Notes: generated by a model from the sequence alone, not told the origin. DNA of 64,000 nucleotides from Rhodospirillales bacterium (GCA_022823235.1 JAJDXO010000007.1:1-64000), one strand, 5' to 3'. Numbered from the stretch's first letter, positions 35,650-43,559 are shown. Numbers and translations: made by a program.

Positions 35650-35835
35650 ATCACCGCCCCCCTTCCCTGACCCTCCCCCTCGAAGGGGGGAGGGAATAGG
35701 TGGAAATGGATCGGATCACCTCCCCCCTGGAGGGGGAGGTCGAGACGGCCGGCAACCGGCCGGGCGTCGAGGGTGGGGGGGATATACAAATTCCCCCGCA
35801 CCCGGCTTCGCCTCCGCCGTCACCGGCCACGTACA
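35650..35835. repeat. GC-rich palindromic repeat cluster
   Basis: CCCCCTTCCCTGACCCTCCC, a CCCTCGAAGGGGGGAGGG hairpin, CACCTCCCCCCTGGAGGGGG and GACGGCCGGCAACCGGCCGG hairpins follow each other. Member of the CACCCCCTCACCC-type family, rearranged. No gene. Confidence 0.8.
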
Positions 35836-35843
35836 GGCGGGCC

Positions 35844-37004
35844 TCACCGCCACAACTGCGCCGTGGCCAAATCCGCGCCTTGTTTCAACGCGTCGAATTT
35901 GGCCCAGATGACGGTGGGATGCACTTCCGTGTGGTAGCACGCTTGGGAGGAGAACCCGCAGTCCGCCCCGGCGATCAGGTTCTCCCGGCCGACGAGGTTC
36001 GCAAACCGTACCAACCACTCCGCGATAAGCTCCGGATGCTCGACGATGTTGCTCGCGTGGGTGATCATGCCGGGCATGATCGCCTTGCCGTCGGGCAGCT
36101 TTTTCTCTTCGAATACGTGATAGTCGTGTTCATGGCGCGGATTGGCCGCTTCGAATGAGTAGACGCCGGCGTTGATCCGGTAGATGTGATCGATAACATC
36201 GCCAAGCTGCGGCTCGAAAATCCGCGGGCCTTCGTTGATGCCGTAGCATGTATGGAAGCGGACGTTTTCCTCGGGGATTCCACGGAGCGCATGATTGACG
36301 CTTTCCACGAAAATGTCCGCCTTCCGCTGCTTTTGAGTATCGTCGAGCTTGTCGTCCCCGAAGATGTCCGAAAGGAATGGATCATCCACCTGCACGTCGA
36401 ATCCGGCGTCGACGATGGCCTGATACTCGGTCCGCATGGCTTCCCCCAGGGCGAAAAGGAAGGCCTCGTCATTCTTGTAATGATCGTTGAAGCCGATCCC
36501 GCCCGGGGCAATGGAGGGCATGAAAGCGCCGGTCGCGCCGGTCGCCTCCACAGCCGATTTGAGATTGGCGATATCTTGGTTTAATGCCTCCTCGCCCACG
36601 TAAGTGATATCTTCGACGGCGTAAATTTTGACGATGGGCGCCACCATGCCGCCGGTCATGGCGCGGGCAAAATAGTCGGCATAGTATTCCGGAAATGCGT
36701 TTTGTTCGGCCGTATAGAGCTCGTATTTCTCCCCGGGACGTCCTTCAAAACCGTTCAAGCGCTCCTTTACGTAGACAAAGAAGCCGGCCTTCGATATCTC
36801 GCCGTCCGTGACGATATCGATGCCGCTGTCGACCTGGTTCCTGACGGCTTCCGCGACCGCCTCGGTGACCCGGTTCCGGTAGGTTTTTTCATCGGGCGTC
36901 TCGCCTTCTCCAATTAATCGGGCCTTCATCATATCCAGGAGGTCATGGGGACGCGGAAGGCTGCCGACATGGCTGGTCATAATGCGGTTCGAGTCGCGTT
37001 TCAT
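35844..37004 (-). CDS. MetE C-terminal-like cobalamin-independent methyltransferase
   Basis: 386 residues from MKRDSNR, chosen because GGGGGAAAG precedes it at 37004. The family is the MetE C-terminal-domain type (also called methionine synthase II-like). It begins with TSHVGSLPRPHDLLDMM. Probable zinc ligands are in RFHTCYGINEGPR (His and Cys, about 240) and NLIAGADCGFSS (about 345). MetE itself is twice as long; these short relatives act on varied methyl donors or have other activities. The substrate is not clear from the context. Confidence 0.87.
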   Translation of the reverse strand: MKRDSNRIMTSHVGSLPRPHDLLDMMKARLIGEGETPDEKTYRNRVTEAVAEAVRNQVDSGIDIVTDGEISKAGFFVYVKERLNGFEGRPGEKYELYTAEQNAFPEYYADYFARAMTGGMVAPIVKIYAVEDITYVGEEALNQDIANLKSAVEATGATGAFMPSIAPGGIGFNDHYKNDEAFLFALGEAMRTEYQAIVDAGFDVQVDDPFLSDIFGDDKLDDTQKQRKADIFVESVNHALRGIPEENVRFHTCYGINEGPRIFEPQLGDVIDHIYRINAGVYSFEAANPRHEHDYHVFEEKKLPDGKAIMPGMITHASNIVEHPELIAEWLVRFANLVGRENLIAGADCGFSSQACYHTEVHPTVIWAKFDALKQGADLATAQLWR

Positions 37005-37128
37005 CTTTCCCCCGATCGCAGGTGGATTTGGCAAGTCGTCGGGAAAATAGACCGTCCAGGTGCGAACCGGTCAACGGTAAAGCGAGTCTCCACGGACCTC
37101 GAATCGTCATCATCGAGCCCACCGGACC

Positions 37129-37177
37129 GGCCTTCAGTCGGCCGCCGGAGCCGACTTTCGGACGGCGCAGGCCGGCC
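37129..37177. repeat. Single copy of the GGCCTTCAGTCGGCCG repeat
   Basis: GGCCTTCAGTCGGCCGCCGG...GACGGCGCAGGCCGGCC is an inverted, slightly decayed copy of the block at 3727-3772 and 3976-4021. Confidence 0.83.
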
Positions 37178-37268
37178 TCTCGACCGGGCGACTGCGCTTG
37201 CGGGCCGGTTCCGTCATGCCTGCTTTCCAGTCATTGATAACCGATGGCATTTAGAATACTGTCGTTCC

Positions 37269-37394
37269 TGCAAATCACCATGGACTCGGCTTAGGCCGGG
37301 TCGCCCGCTGAATACAACAGCCGACCCGGCGAGGGAGTCATGACCCGAGCCCGGCGAATAGGCGGGGTCCTCATGTCTACCATGGTGATTTGCA
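37269..37394. repeat. Nested inverted repeat upstream of the outer-membrane protein
   Basis: Outer arms TGCAAATCACCATGG (37269-37283) and CCATGGTGATTTGCA (37380-37394) are perfect 15-bp complements. Within them lie GCCGGGTCG and CGACCCGGC arms. It may be a miniature element with terminal inverted repeats, or a structured 5' leader, since the outer-membrane gene starts 48 bases later. Confidence 0.75.
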
Positions 37395-37441
37395 ACGGCC
37401 CGGTACCAGCCGGCGCCGCAGCAAAAACATGGAGACGACAC

Positions 37442-38149
37442 ATGAAGGCTTGGTCCCGATCACTCGCGATCCTTTCTGTTCTGGCGCTGGCACCGATGAG
37501 CGCCTTTGCACAGGAGAACACCTCCCTATTCAACACCGACAACCTCTACATCTCTCTCGCGGGACTGTATGTGATGCCGGAAGACTCGGAACTCTCAACC
37601 GAAGTGCTCGGCCACACCGTGACATCCGATCTCTCGATGAAGTCCGGGATTGGCTTCCTGGCGGCGCTCGGTTTCGGCGATGATGTCGGGCTCCGCGGTG
37701 AGATCGAACTCGGTCGCCGTTCCGTCGATTTCGACAAGCTCAATGGATTGACGGTAAGCGGTCCCACCGCCAACGGTAGCATTGAAGGTTCGATTCCCTA
37801 CGATGGAAGCATCTCGACGTGGACCGTCATGGCGAACGGGATCGGGGCAACGGAGGTCTGGCAACTCCGTCCGTATATCGGCGCCGGCGTCGGGTTCGCG
37901 CTTGCGGATGCCAAGGAAGAAGCCCAGTCGTGGCAGTTCGGAAACACAGTGCTTGCAAGCGACGGCGGCGATGCGAGCGACACAATGTTGGCCTATCAGA
38001 TAATGTTTGGTGTCGCGTACCCGATGTCCGAGAGCGCGGAGATCCGTTTGGGCTATCGCTACTTCGGAACAAATGAGGGCGAATTCGATGGCATCAAAAC
38101 CAGCCTCTCCAGCCACAATGTCGAATTCGGAATTCGCTTCCGCTTCTGA
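37442..38149 (+). CDS. Outer-membrane beta-barrel protein
   Basis: 235 residues, start at MKAWSRSL (37442) behind GGAGACGAC. The signal peptide runs to about residue 23 (LAPMSAFAQ, cleavage after AFA). The mature part alternates hydrophobic and polar residues in strands, with YISLAGLYVMPEDSEL, LRGEIELGRRSVDF and RPYIGAGVGFALADA, and ends in GIRFRF with the C-terminal Phe of outer-membrane barrels. It resembles the eight-stranded opacity/OmpW-like group. A strong terminator follows. Confidence 0.88.
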   Translation: MKAWSRSLAILSVLALAPMSAFAQENTSLFNTDNLYISLAGLYVMPEDSELSTEVLGHTVTSDLSMKSGIGFLAALGFGDDVGLRGEIELGRRSVDFDKLNGLTVSGPTANGSIEGSIPYDGSISTWTVMANGIGATEVWQLRPYIGAGVGFALADAKEEAQSWQFGNTVLASDGGDASDTMLAYQIMFGVAYPMSESAEIRLGYRYFGTNEGEFDGIKTSLSSHNVEFGIRFRF

Positions 38150-38199
38150 CCGGAGTTATTTTCCTGATTTACCCTTGAGGTAGTCCCAGTCTTTCCTCG

Positions 38200-38234
38200 G
38201 TGGCCCGTTCATGATTGGGCGGGCCACATTTTTT
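38200..38234 (+). terminator. Rho-independent terminator of the outer-membrane protein gene
   Basis: Stem arms GTGGCCCG (38200-38207) and CGGGCCAC (38220-38227), 12-base loop, followed by ATTTTTT (38228-38234). It lies 50 bases after the outer-membrane protein stop codon. Confidence 0.9.
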
Positions 38235-38302
38235 GGCGGGCCGGGAATCGGCGATGGCCTCGGAGATGGCGGGGCTTTAGCGCCGGGTGAGGAAATGACT
38301 GT

Positions 38303-38353
38303 TTAGCTCTTACTCCGAAACTTATCCAGTGCGATGACCTCGGCGCCTCCGCT
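38303..38353 (-). pseudogene. Fragment of the sspB 3' end (left island boundary)
   Basis: Read on the minus strand it encodes AEVIALDKFRSKS and a TAA stop. It aligns with the last codons of the intact sspB at 42865-42915 (AEVIALDKFRNKS, TAG) with about four mismatches in 47 bases. Same orientation as the intact gene, so this is a direct repeat about 4.6 kb apart. It is the probable left boundary of the inserted island. Confidence 0.85.
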
Positions 38354-38458
38354 TTGATCGACCATGTGCCCGCCGATCTCACCGAGTCACTGGCCCGCAA
38401 CGACGCGGCGGCGGTCCCGGTCTATAAGGAGACAATCGAGAAGTTGGAGAGCCTTTAG
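38354..38458 (+). pseudogene. Fragment of a glutathione S-transferase 3' end, copy 1
   Basis: Encodes DHVPADLTESLARND, then AAAVPVYKETIEKLESL and a stop (TAG 38456-38458). It matches the C-terminal tail of the intact GST at 27766-28572 (VPADLTESMARNGG, AAVPVYKETIEKLAGG) but belongs to a paralogue. It is fused directly to the sspB fragment on the opposite strand. A second copy lies at 40520-40628. Confidence 0.85.
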
Positions 38459-38562
38459 GTGGCCGCGTCTTGGCCCGTCTTTTCATATAGAATAATGCTT
38501 GTATATTTTCATCTAATCTCTCGTAATATGAGATAGAGCGATACCGTGTTGGGGAGCAGGAT

Positions 38563-40491
38563 GTGCCGTGGAGCGATGATCTCGATCCAGAGTTAATAGC
38601 CTACCAAATTGCTGCGTCTGAGAATCAGTTTGTGAGAGTGGTAGCGGGGCCAGGGACAGGAAAGTCCTTTGCGATGAAGAGACGTGTGGCCCGATTGCTT
38701 GAAACCGGAATTGATGCTGAGACGCTACTGGCGGTTACCTTTACGCGCGTCGCGGCGGACGATCTGCACCGAGAGCTAACTCAGTTGGCGGTTCCTGGCT
38801 CCCAAAATCTGCGAGGACGTACGCTCCATAGTCTGGCTCTCTCAATTCTCTCTAGGAACCACGTCATGGAGACCGTCGGTAGAGTTCCCCGACCCATGAA
38901 TCGGTTTGAGGAGAGGGCCTTAATTTGCGACCTGGCAAAGGATTTTGGCGGCAAAAATCCGGCTAAGAAACTTCTCGCAGCGTATTTGGCCGCATGGGCT
39001 GAAGCGCAAGGCGATGAACCCGGCTATGAGGCCGGAACCGTCGAACATGCCTTCTCCGCAGCTGTTGTTTCCTGGCTTGAGTTCCATAGGGGAATGTTAA
39101 TTGGGGAGGCTATTCCTTATTTGCTCCATTACCTTCACAACCACCCTGCGGCAGAAGAAAGAACTGAATTTACCCACATATTAGTCGATGAGTATCAAGA
39201 TCTAAATCAAGCTGAGCAGCTTATAATTGAATACCTTTCCGACGATGCGTCCGTTTCGATCGTGGGTGACGATGACCAGTCAATCTACAGTTTCAAGCAT
39301 GCTCACCCGCAGGGGATTCAGGAGTGGCCGGAGGAACACTCTGGATGTGGCGATTTTGGGTTAGAAGACTGCTACCGATGCCCGACCGATATTGTTGACA
39401 TCGCCAATAGCCTTATAGCGCATAACCAAAACCGAGGAGATCAGGTTCTTGAGGCCCTACCCCAGAACGGACCGGGGGAGATCGAAACGCGCCAGTTTCT
39501 GACCATCGACGACGAGGCCAATTGGATTGCGGAAGAGGTTGTGGAACTGCTGGAAGAACCTGCGACCGACTTGGGGGATATAATTGTTTTGACGCAACGT
39601 AGCGTTATCGCGAACGTCATACTTGGAGAACTGAAAGACCGCGGTATTCCCTCCAGATCCTACTACGATGAAAGTCAACTGGAATCAGAGGCAGCCCAGG
39701 AACCGTTTGCTCTTCTAAAGTTGCTTGCTGATACCACTAGCCGTGCCCCACTAAGATTCTTGCTGGGTGTTGGACACCCAGACCTACGTGCTTCTCAATA
39801 TTCGCGCATTCGAGAGAACTGCGAGGAGTCGGGGAATGCGCCATGGGACGTACTCACTCAGCTAGCAAATGGTCAACTGAGGATTCGTTATACAACTCAG
39901 ATCGTCGAGCGCTTCACACAAATTGCCGGCCGATTGGATCAGCTACAGGGGCTTACTGAGAATCTATCCGAGCTAGTGGACGCACTTTTTCCAGAAGGCG
40001 AGGAAGAATTGGAAGATATCAGGTCGCTTGCCTTAGAGGCAATTGCCGAAGAAGCGGACTTGAATAGCTTAGTCAAAAAAATGATTGAGGCGATAACCCA
40101 GCCAGAGATTCCTCCCTCAATTAATGAGGTAAGGGTGATGAGCTTGCACAAAAGCAAGGGCTTGAGCTCCCCAATAGTGTTTGTGGCCGGTTGCGTGCAG
40201 GGCCTGCTTCCAAAGATGCCCGAAGCTGGGTTGCCATCGGAGACTCGTGTCGGCGCGATCGAGGAGCAACGTCGTCTGTTCTATGTTGCCATTACGAGGG
40301 CCAAGTCGGACTTACCAAACAATCAACCGGGTAGACTTTATCTGAGTTATTCAATGCAAATGCCTACTGCGCTTGCCTTAAGGGCAGCGATTCAACCAAC
40401 ATCATTTGCTGGCAACACTGTGAATTTGCAGGCGAGTATGTTTTTGAATGAGCTAGGCCCTAGTGCACCAGCCCCGATTGCTGGAGATTGA
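38563..40491 (+). CDS. UvrD/PcrA-like superfamily 1 DNA helicase
   Basis: 642 residues, GTG start at 38563 behind GGGGAGCAGG. The full helicase motif set is visible: Walker A AGPGTGKS (28-35), Walker B/DExQD-like ILVDEYQDLN (206-215), GDDDQSIYSF (235-244), CPTDIV near 280, VRVMSLHKSKGLSSPIVFVA (about 530) and a final FYVAITRAKSDL (about 570). It should use ATP to unwind DNA or strip proteins. Length is somewhat under the 700-plus residues of UvrD. No GajA/OLD nuclease or other partner gene lies beside it, so a Gabija system is not supported. AT-rich and framed by two GST 3' fragments, hence horizontally acquired; a defence role is inferred. Confidence 0.92.
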   Translation: MPWSDDLDPELIAYQIAASENQFVRVVAGPGTGKSFAMKRRVARLLETGIDAETLLAVTFTRVAADDLHRELTQLAVPGSQNLRGRTLHSLALSILSRNHVMETVGRVPRPMNRFEERALICDLAKDFGGKNPAKKLLAAYLAAWAEAQGDEPGYEAGTVEHAFSAAVVSWLEFHRGMLIGEAIPYLLHYLHNHPAAEERTEFTHILVDEYQDLNQAEQLIIEYLSDDASVSIVGDDDQSIYSFKHAHPQGIQEWPEEHSGCGDFGLEDCYRCPTDIVDIANSLIAHNQNRGDQVLEALPQNGPGEIETRQFLTIDDEANWIAEEVVELLEEPATDLGDIIVLTQRSVIANVILGELKDRGIPSRSYYDESQLESEAAQEPFALLKLLADTTSRAPLRFLLGVGHPDLRASQYSRIRENCEESGNAPWDVLTQLANGQLRIRYTTQIVERFTQIAGRLDQLQGLTENLSELVDALFPEGEEELEDIRSLALEAIAEEADLNSLVKKMIEAITQPEIPPSINEVRVMSLHKSKGLSSPIVFVAGCVQGLLPKMPEAGLPSETRVGAIEEQRRLFYVAITRAKSDLPNNQPGRLYLSYSMQMPTALALRAAIQPTSFAGNTVNLQASMFLNELGPSAPAPIAGD

Positions 40492-40519
40492 TCAGGCACC
40501 AGATGGTGTTCCTTCTGAC

Positions 40520-40628
40520 GACGCCGGCCATGTGCCGGCCGACCTCACCGAATCCCTGGCCCACAACGGCGTGGCGGCCGTGCCGGTCTATCAAGGAGAC
40601 GATTGAGAAGAATATTCTGGACACCTAG
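40520..40628 (+). pseudogene. Fragment of a glutathione S-transferase 3' end, copy 2
   Basis: Encodes DAGHVPADLTESLAHNG and VAAVPVY in the GST frame, then one extra base (C at about 40592) shifts the frame; skipping it restores KETIEK and a stop at 40626-40628. Direct orientation relative to copy 1, with the helicase gene between the two. Confidence 0.83.
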
Positions 40629-40727
40629 ACGGCAGGCTTAAGTTTCTATGCGAGTTCAGACCTCATCCTGTCGCCTCAGAGACTATTTGGTGACTGTTTA
40701 GTTAGAGTTGACGCCATTGTCTGATCG

Positions 40728-40757
40728 TTGACTGCCTGAGTCGTGCGACGGTATTAT
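40728..40757 (+). promoter_or_regulatory. Retron promoter
   Basis: TTGACT (40728-40733) and TATTAT (40752-40757), spaced 18 bases. The expected transcription start about six bases later falls at the first base of the a1 arm of the msr-msd RNA (40763), which supports both calls. Confidence 0.7.
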
Positions 40758-40762
40758 CGTCA

Positions 40763-40931
40763 TCCCTTTACGCGTTTGATGTTGTTGCATTGGACAGCAA
40801 CATTTGTCGGGCGTTTCGCCAGACTGATTAGATTGACGACCCTTATCGGCGAGCTGAGGTCATCTCCTCACCTCTGCTTGTCGCGCCGGTAATGAGATGA
40901 CCTCATCTCGCCTTGCCCTGAGGTAAAGGGA
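40763..40931 (+). ncRNA. Retron msr-msd RNA
   Basis: About 169 bases, the size of the Ec86-type RNA. The a1 arm TCCCTTTAC (40763-40771) and the a2 arm GTAAAGGGA (40923-40931) are perfect complements. After a1, a G (about 40772) is the candidate branching guanosine. Two msr-like stem-loops follow: TGTTGC/GCAACA and GTCGGGCG/CGCCAGAC (with one mismatch). The msd is a long hairpin with 19-base arms, GGCGAGCTGAGGTCATCTC (40848-40866) and GAGATGACCTCATCTCGCC (40894-40912), one mismatch, and a 27-base top. Position before the effector and RT genes matches type II-A-like retrons. The branch point and exact msd limits are inferred. Confidence 0.82.
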
Positions 40932-40938
40932 CTCGCTT

Positions 40939-41922
40939 TTGCCGGATCAAAATCCATATTTAGATTCTTTTGTTCGACAAACCGATCCGACCAAATTGCG
41001 GATTGCGAACTACTCGAACGTGATCTTCTTTTGTGGCGGGCCGACGAGCGAAGGTCATCAGCACAAGGGAGAGCCACCTCAGTCGGCGCGGGATTTTATT
41101 CTTCGAAAACTGGCGACTCATCGACCACAAATATTTGAGCGCCTATATTTTGAAGAGAATATGATGGAGTGGTTTAAGGATGGCCACTTTGTTGAGTTAC
41201 AAACGTTTGAAAAACACGCCTCAGAAATTTCTTCAGTCGTATTTTTAGTTGCGGAGAGCCCCGGATCATTTGTCGAACTCGGGGCTTTCACCAGCGAAGA
41301 AACAATCATTCCAAAGTTGTTCGTGGTGGTCAGCAATGACAATGATAATGGCGAGAGTTACCTAGCTCTAGGCCCAATCAAATTTCTCCGCGAGAGTGAT
41401 GAAACCAAAGTTCGTTCCTATAGGTGGCGGGCCGATTTTAATACTGGCAATCCACCACAGGTGAATGCAAATGACCTGGAGGGCATTTGGAGCCAAATCG
41501 TTGACGACCTGATTGAGTACGAACGTACCTGCAACTCTGAAGTAAAATTCAATCCCAACATTCCTGGGCACGTTAGCCTACTCATACTTGAGCTGTTGAA
41601 TATTTTTGGAGCGCTGTACAAGAATGAACTGAAACAATTTCTTTCCATAATATTGGGAGAAATTGAGCTGAAGGAGATAAAGAAGCATCTTTTCCTGATG
41701 GAGCAAATGGGGCTGGTTAGTTCAGTCAAGCACGGCGGGACTTATTACATCTCCAGGTCCAGCCAGACTCACATATACTTCAATTATTTGCCCGATACGC
41801 CGCGAGAGATTGCGGACAGGGCTAGCCTCACGATGTTAAGCCGCGGTTGGTATGAGAAGAATGACCAAAACCGGTTTGACGTCATGCGCAGGTACGTTCC
41901 GGTGGACAAACGCAATGCCTAA
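40939..41922 (+). CDS. Retron effector, nucleoside deoxyribosyltransferase-like with winged helix
   Basis: 327 residues, TTG start at 40939; the AAAGGGA used as ribosome site is part of the a2 arm. Residues about 25-190 form a nucleoside 2-deoxyribosyltransferase-like domain: strand NVIFFCGGPTSEG, helix EKHASEISSVVFLVAESPGS, then FVELGAF, whose Glu113 is the candidate catalytic residue. Residues about 215-295 look like a winged helix (LLILELLNIFGALYKNELKQ). This is the layout of effectors of the Ec86/St85 retron group, which are inhibited by msDNA and deplete nucleotides or NAD-like cofactors when released. The RT gene overlaps its end by eight bases. Confidence 0.85.
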   Translation: MPDQNPYLDSFVRQTDPTKLRIANYSNVIFFCGGPTSEGHQHKGEPPQSARDFILRKLATHRPQIFERLYFEENMMEWFKDGHFVELQTFEKHASEISSVVFLVAESPGSFVELGAFTSEETIIPKLFVVVSNDNDNGESYLALGPIKFLRESDETKVRSYRWRADFNTGNPPQVNANDLEGIWSQIVDDLIEYERTCNSEVKFNPNIPGHVSLLILELLNIFGALYKNELKQFLSIILGEIELKEIKKHLFLMEQMGLVSSVKHGGTYYISRSSQTHIYFNYLPDTPREIADRASLTMLSRGWYEKNDQNRFDVMRRYVPVDKRNA

Positions 41923-42868
41923 GGTAATTAATCTTATGGCTGAGCGTTTCGGGCTGCCGCCAGAGTTTGCGTCGATGATAATTCGCTCGGCGCCCCATCG
42001 GTACAAAGTCTACCAAATCGCGAAACGCAGCGGGACTGGCACGCGAACAATTGCCCAGCCAGCAAAAGCGATTAAAGAATTGCAACGTTGGTTGGTAAAG
42101 GAGGTTTTGAACGACCTGCCCGTTCACGATTGTGCCACCGCTTACAGAAAAAACAGTAGCATCAAGAGGAATGCAGAGCTTCACGCTCCTCAAAATTTCC
42201 TCCTTAAAATGGATTTTTCTAATTTCTTCCCATCAATCTCTGGTCAAGACATCTCTAAGCATTTGAGAAAGTATGTTCCCGGCCAATTTGATGCAGAAGA
42301 TCTGAATTTAATTAATTCCGCTCTTCTCTGGCGACCTCGGGGAGGAGAAGGGCTTGTACTCAGTATTGGAGCACCAAGTTCGCCGTATATATCCAACAGC
42401 ATCGTCTTCGATTTTGACAATTTGATCGCCGACCATTGCGCCGGTCTAGGCGTCGTGTATAGCCGATACGCTGACGATATGGCTTTTTCAACATCTGAGC
42501 CCGGGGTTCTCAGAGAGATTGAAAAATTCGTTGGAGTTACCTGTGCTGCACTGGATTATCCGACACTCCAGATTAACGCAAATAAGACGGTTCATACCTC
42601 CAAGAAACATAGACGCTTTGTTACCGGTCTGACGTTGTCGTCCGAAGGCAATATATCCTTGGGGAGGGATCGCAAACGGCTGATAAGGTCAATGATCTAC
42701 CGGGCCAGCCAAGCGAAGTTGACGACCTTGGAAATGAAAACGCTTGGCGGCTGGTTGGCTTTCGCAATAGATGTTGAGCCACAATTTGTAGCTGGATTAC
42801 AGAAAAAATTTGGTTCGAGGTTACTGGATCAATTGCTCCAAATGACCCAGAGCCGTCCCAACCCCTAA
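41915..42868 (+). CDS. Retron reverse transcriptase
   Basis: 317 residues, start at MPKVINLMAE (41915), overlapping the effector's stop region. Retron-specific motifs are clear: NAELH (86-90, NAxxH), catalytic Asp100 in LKMDFSNFFPSI, GAPSSPYISN (152-161), YADD (185-188) and VTG (236-238, in RFVTGLTL). The length matches Ec86-type RTs (about 320 residues) and there is no maturase or integrase domain, which excludes group II intron and other RTs. It should prime from the msr branching G and make the msDNA that keeps the effector quiet. The stop codon (42866-42868) overlaps the sspB stop on the other strand. Confidence 0.95.
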   Translation: MPKVINLMAERFGLPPEFASMIIRSAPHRYKVYQIAKRSGTGTRTIAQPAKAIKELQRWLVKEVLNDLPVHDCATAYRKNSSIKRNAELHAPQNFLLKMDFSNFFPSISGQDISKHLRKYVPGQFDAEDLNLINSALLWRPRGGEGLVLSIGAPSSPYISNSIVFDFDNLIADHCAGLGVVYSRYADDMAFSTSEPGVLREIEKFVGVTCAALDYPTLQINANKTVHTSKKHRRFVTGLTLSSEGNISLGRDRKRLIRSMIYRASQAKLTTLEMKTLGGWLAFAIDVEPQFVAGLQKKFGSRLLDQLLQMTQSRPNP

Positions 42869-43461
42869 CTCTTATTCCGAAACTTATCCAGCGCGATGAC
42901 CTCGGCGCCTTCGCCGGCTTCGGCCGCCTCTTCGCCGGCCTCCGCCTCTTCACTCTCATCGGCTTCGGCCTCATCGTCGCCGCCCTCATCCGCTTCCGGC
43001 AGGATCACCGTTTCGGCGCTCGGCTGGACGTAGTCCTCGTCCGGGGCCTCTTCCCCTCCGGCCGGCGCCGTCGCTTCCTCTTGGTCGGCGCCGGCGATGT
43101 CGGGGGCGAGCTGCGCCACCTGGATGCCGAAATCGACCGCCGGGTCGGCGAACGACACCACCGCCGAGAACGGCACGAACAGGGCCTGGCGGCGGCCCGA
43201 GAAATAGAGCGCGACGCGGAAGCCGTCCTCCTCGACGTGCAGATCCTCGAACTGGTGCTGGAGGACGATGGTGATCTCTTCCGGGTACTGGGCGCGGAGG
43301 AAGGGCGGCATGTCGACGCCCTCGGCCCGGGTGTTGAAATTGATGTAGTAGTGATGGTCGCCGGCGAGGCCGTGTTTCTCCGCCTGCTGGAGCGCGCGCC
43401 TCAATATCCCCGTCAGGGCCTCCTCGACCCATTGCTGATAGGGATAAGTGGGTTCGGTCAT
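42865..43461 (-). CDS. sspB: SspB-type ClpXP adaptor for ssrA-tagged proteins
   Basis: 198 residues from MTEPTYPYQQWVEE (43461). The N-terminal substrate-binding domain (about 1-115) has YYINFNTRAEGVDMPPFLRA and ALYFSGRRQALFVPFSAVVS, typical of alphaproteobacterial SspB, which binds the ssrA tag. A long acidic disordered linker (about 120-185, Glu/Ala/Asp-rich) follows, ending in VIALDKFRNK, a basic tail in the place of the ClpX-docking peptide. The tmRNA gene lies 100 bases upstream on the same strand, joining the tag source and the adaptor. The 3' end is duplicated at 38303-38353 and marks an island insertion site. Confidence 0.92.
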   Translation of the reverse strand: MTEPTYPYQQWVEEALTGILRRALQQAEKHGLAGDHHYYINFNTRAEGVDMPPFLRAQYPEEITIVLQHQFEDLHVEEDGFRVALYFSGRRQALFVPFSAVVSFADPAVDFGIQVAQLAPDIAGADQEEATAPAGGEEAPDEDYVQPSAETVILPEADEGGDDEAEADESEEAEAGEEAAEAGEGAEVIALDKFRNKS

Positions 43462-43559
43462 CGTCCGCGCTTCGCCGCCTGGTCGTTTTGCCCCGGCCCG
43501 CCGCTGGGGCGGAGCATTTGGTCCCGGCCCGCCGATGGGGCGGGACAATTAAGTGAGGG

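Noticed and set aside
38563..40491. Gabija system
   Set aside because: The helicase is GajB-like in type, but no GajA/OLD-family nuclease gene is next to it on either side.
41915..42868. Group II intron or diversity-generating RT
   Set aside because: No maturase or endonuclease domain, no intron RNA or variable repeat; retron motifs NAxxH and VTG are present.
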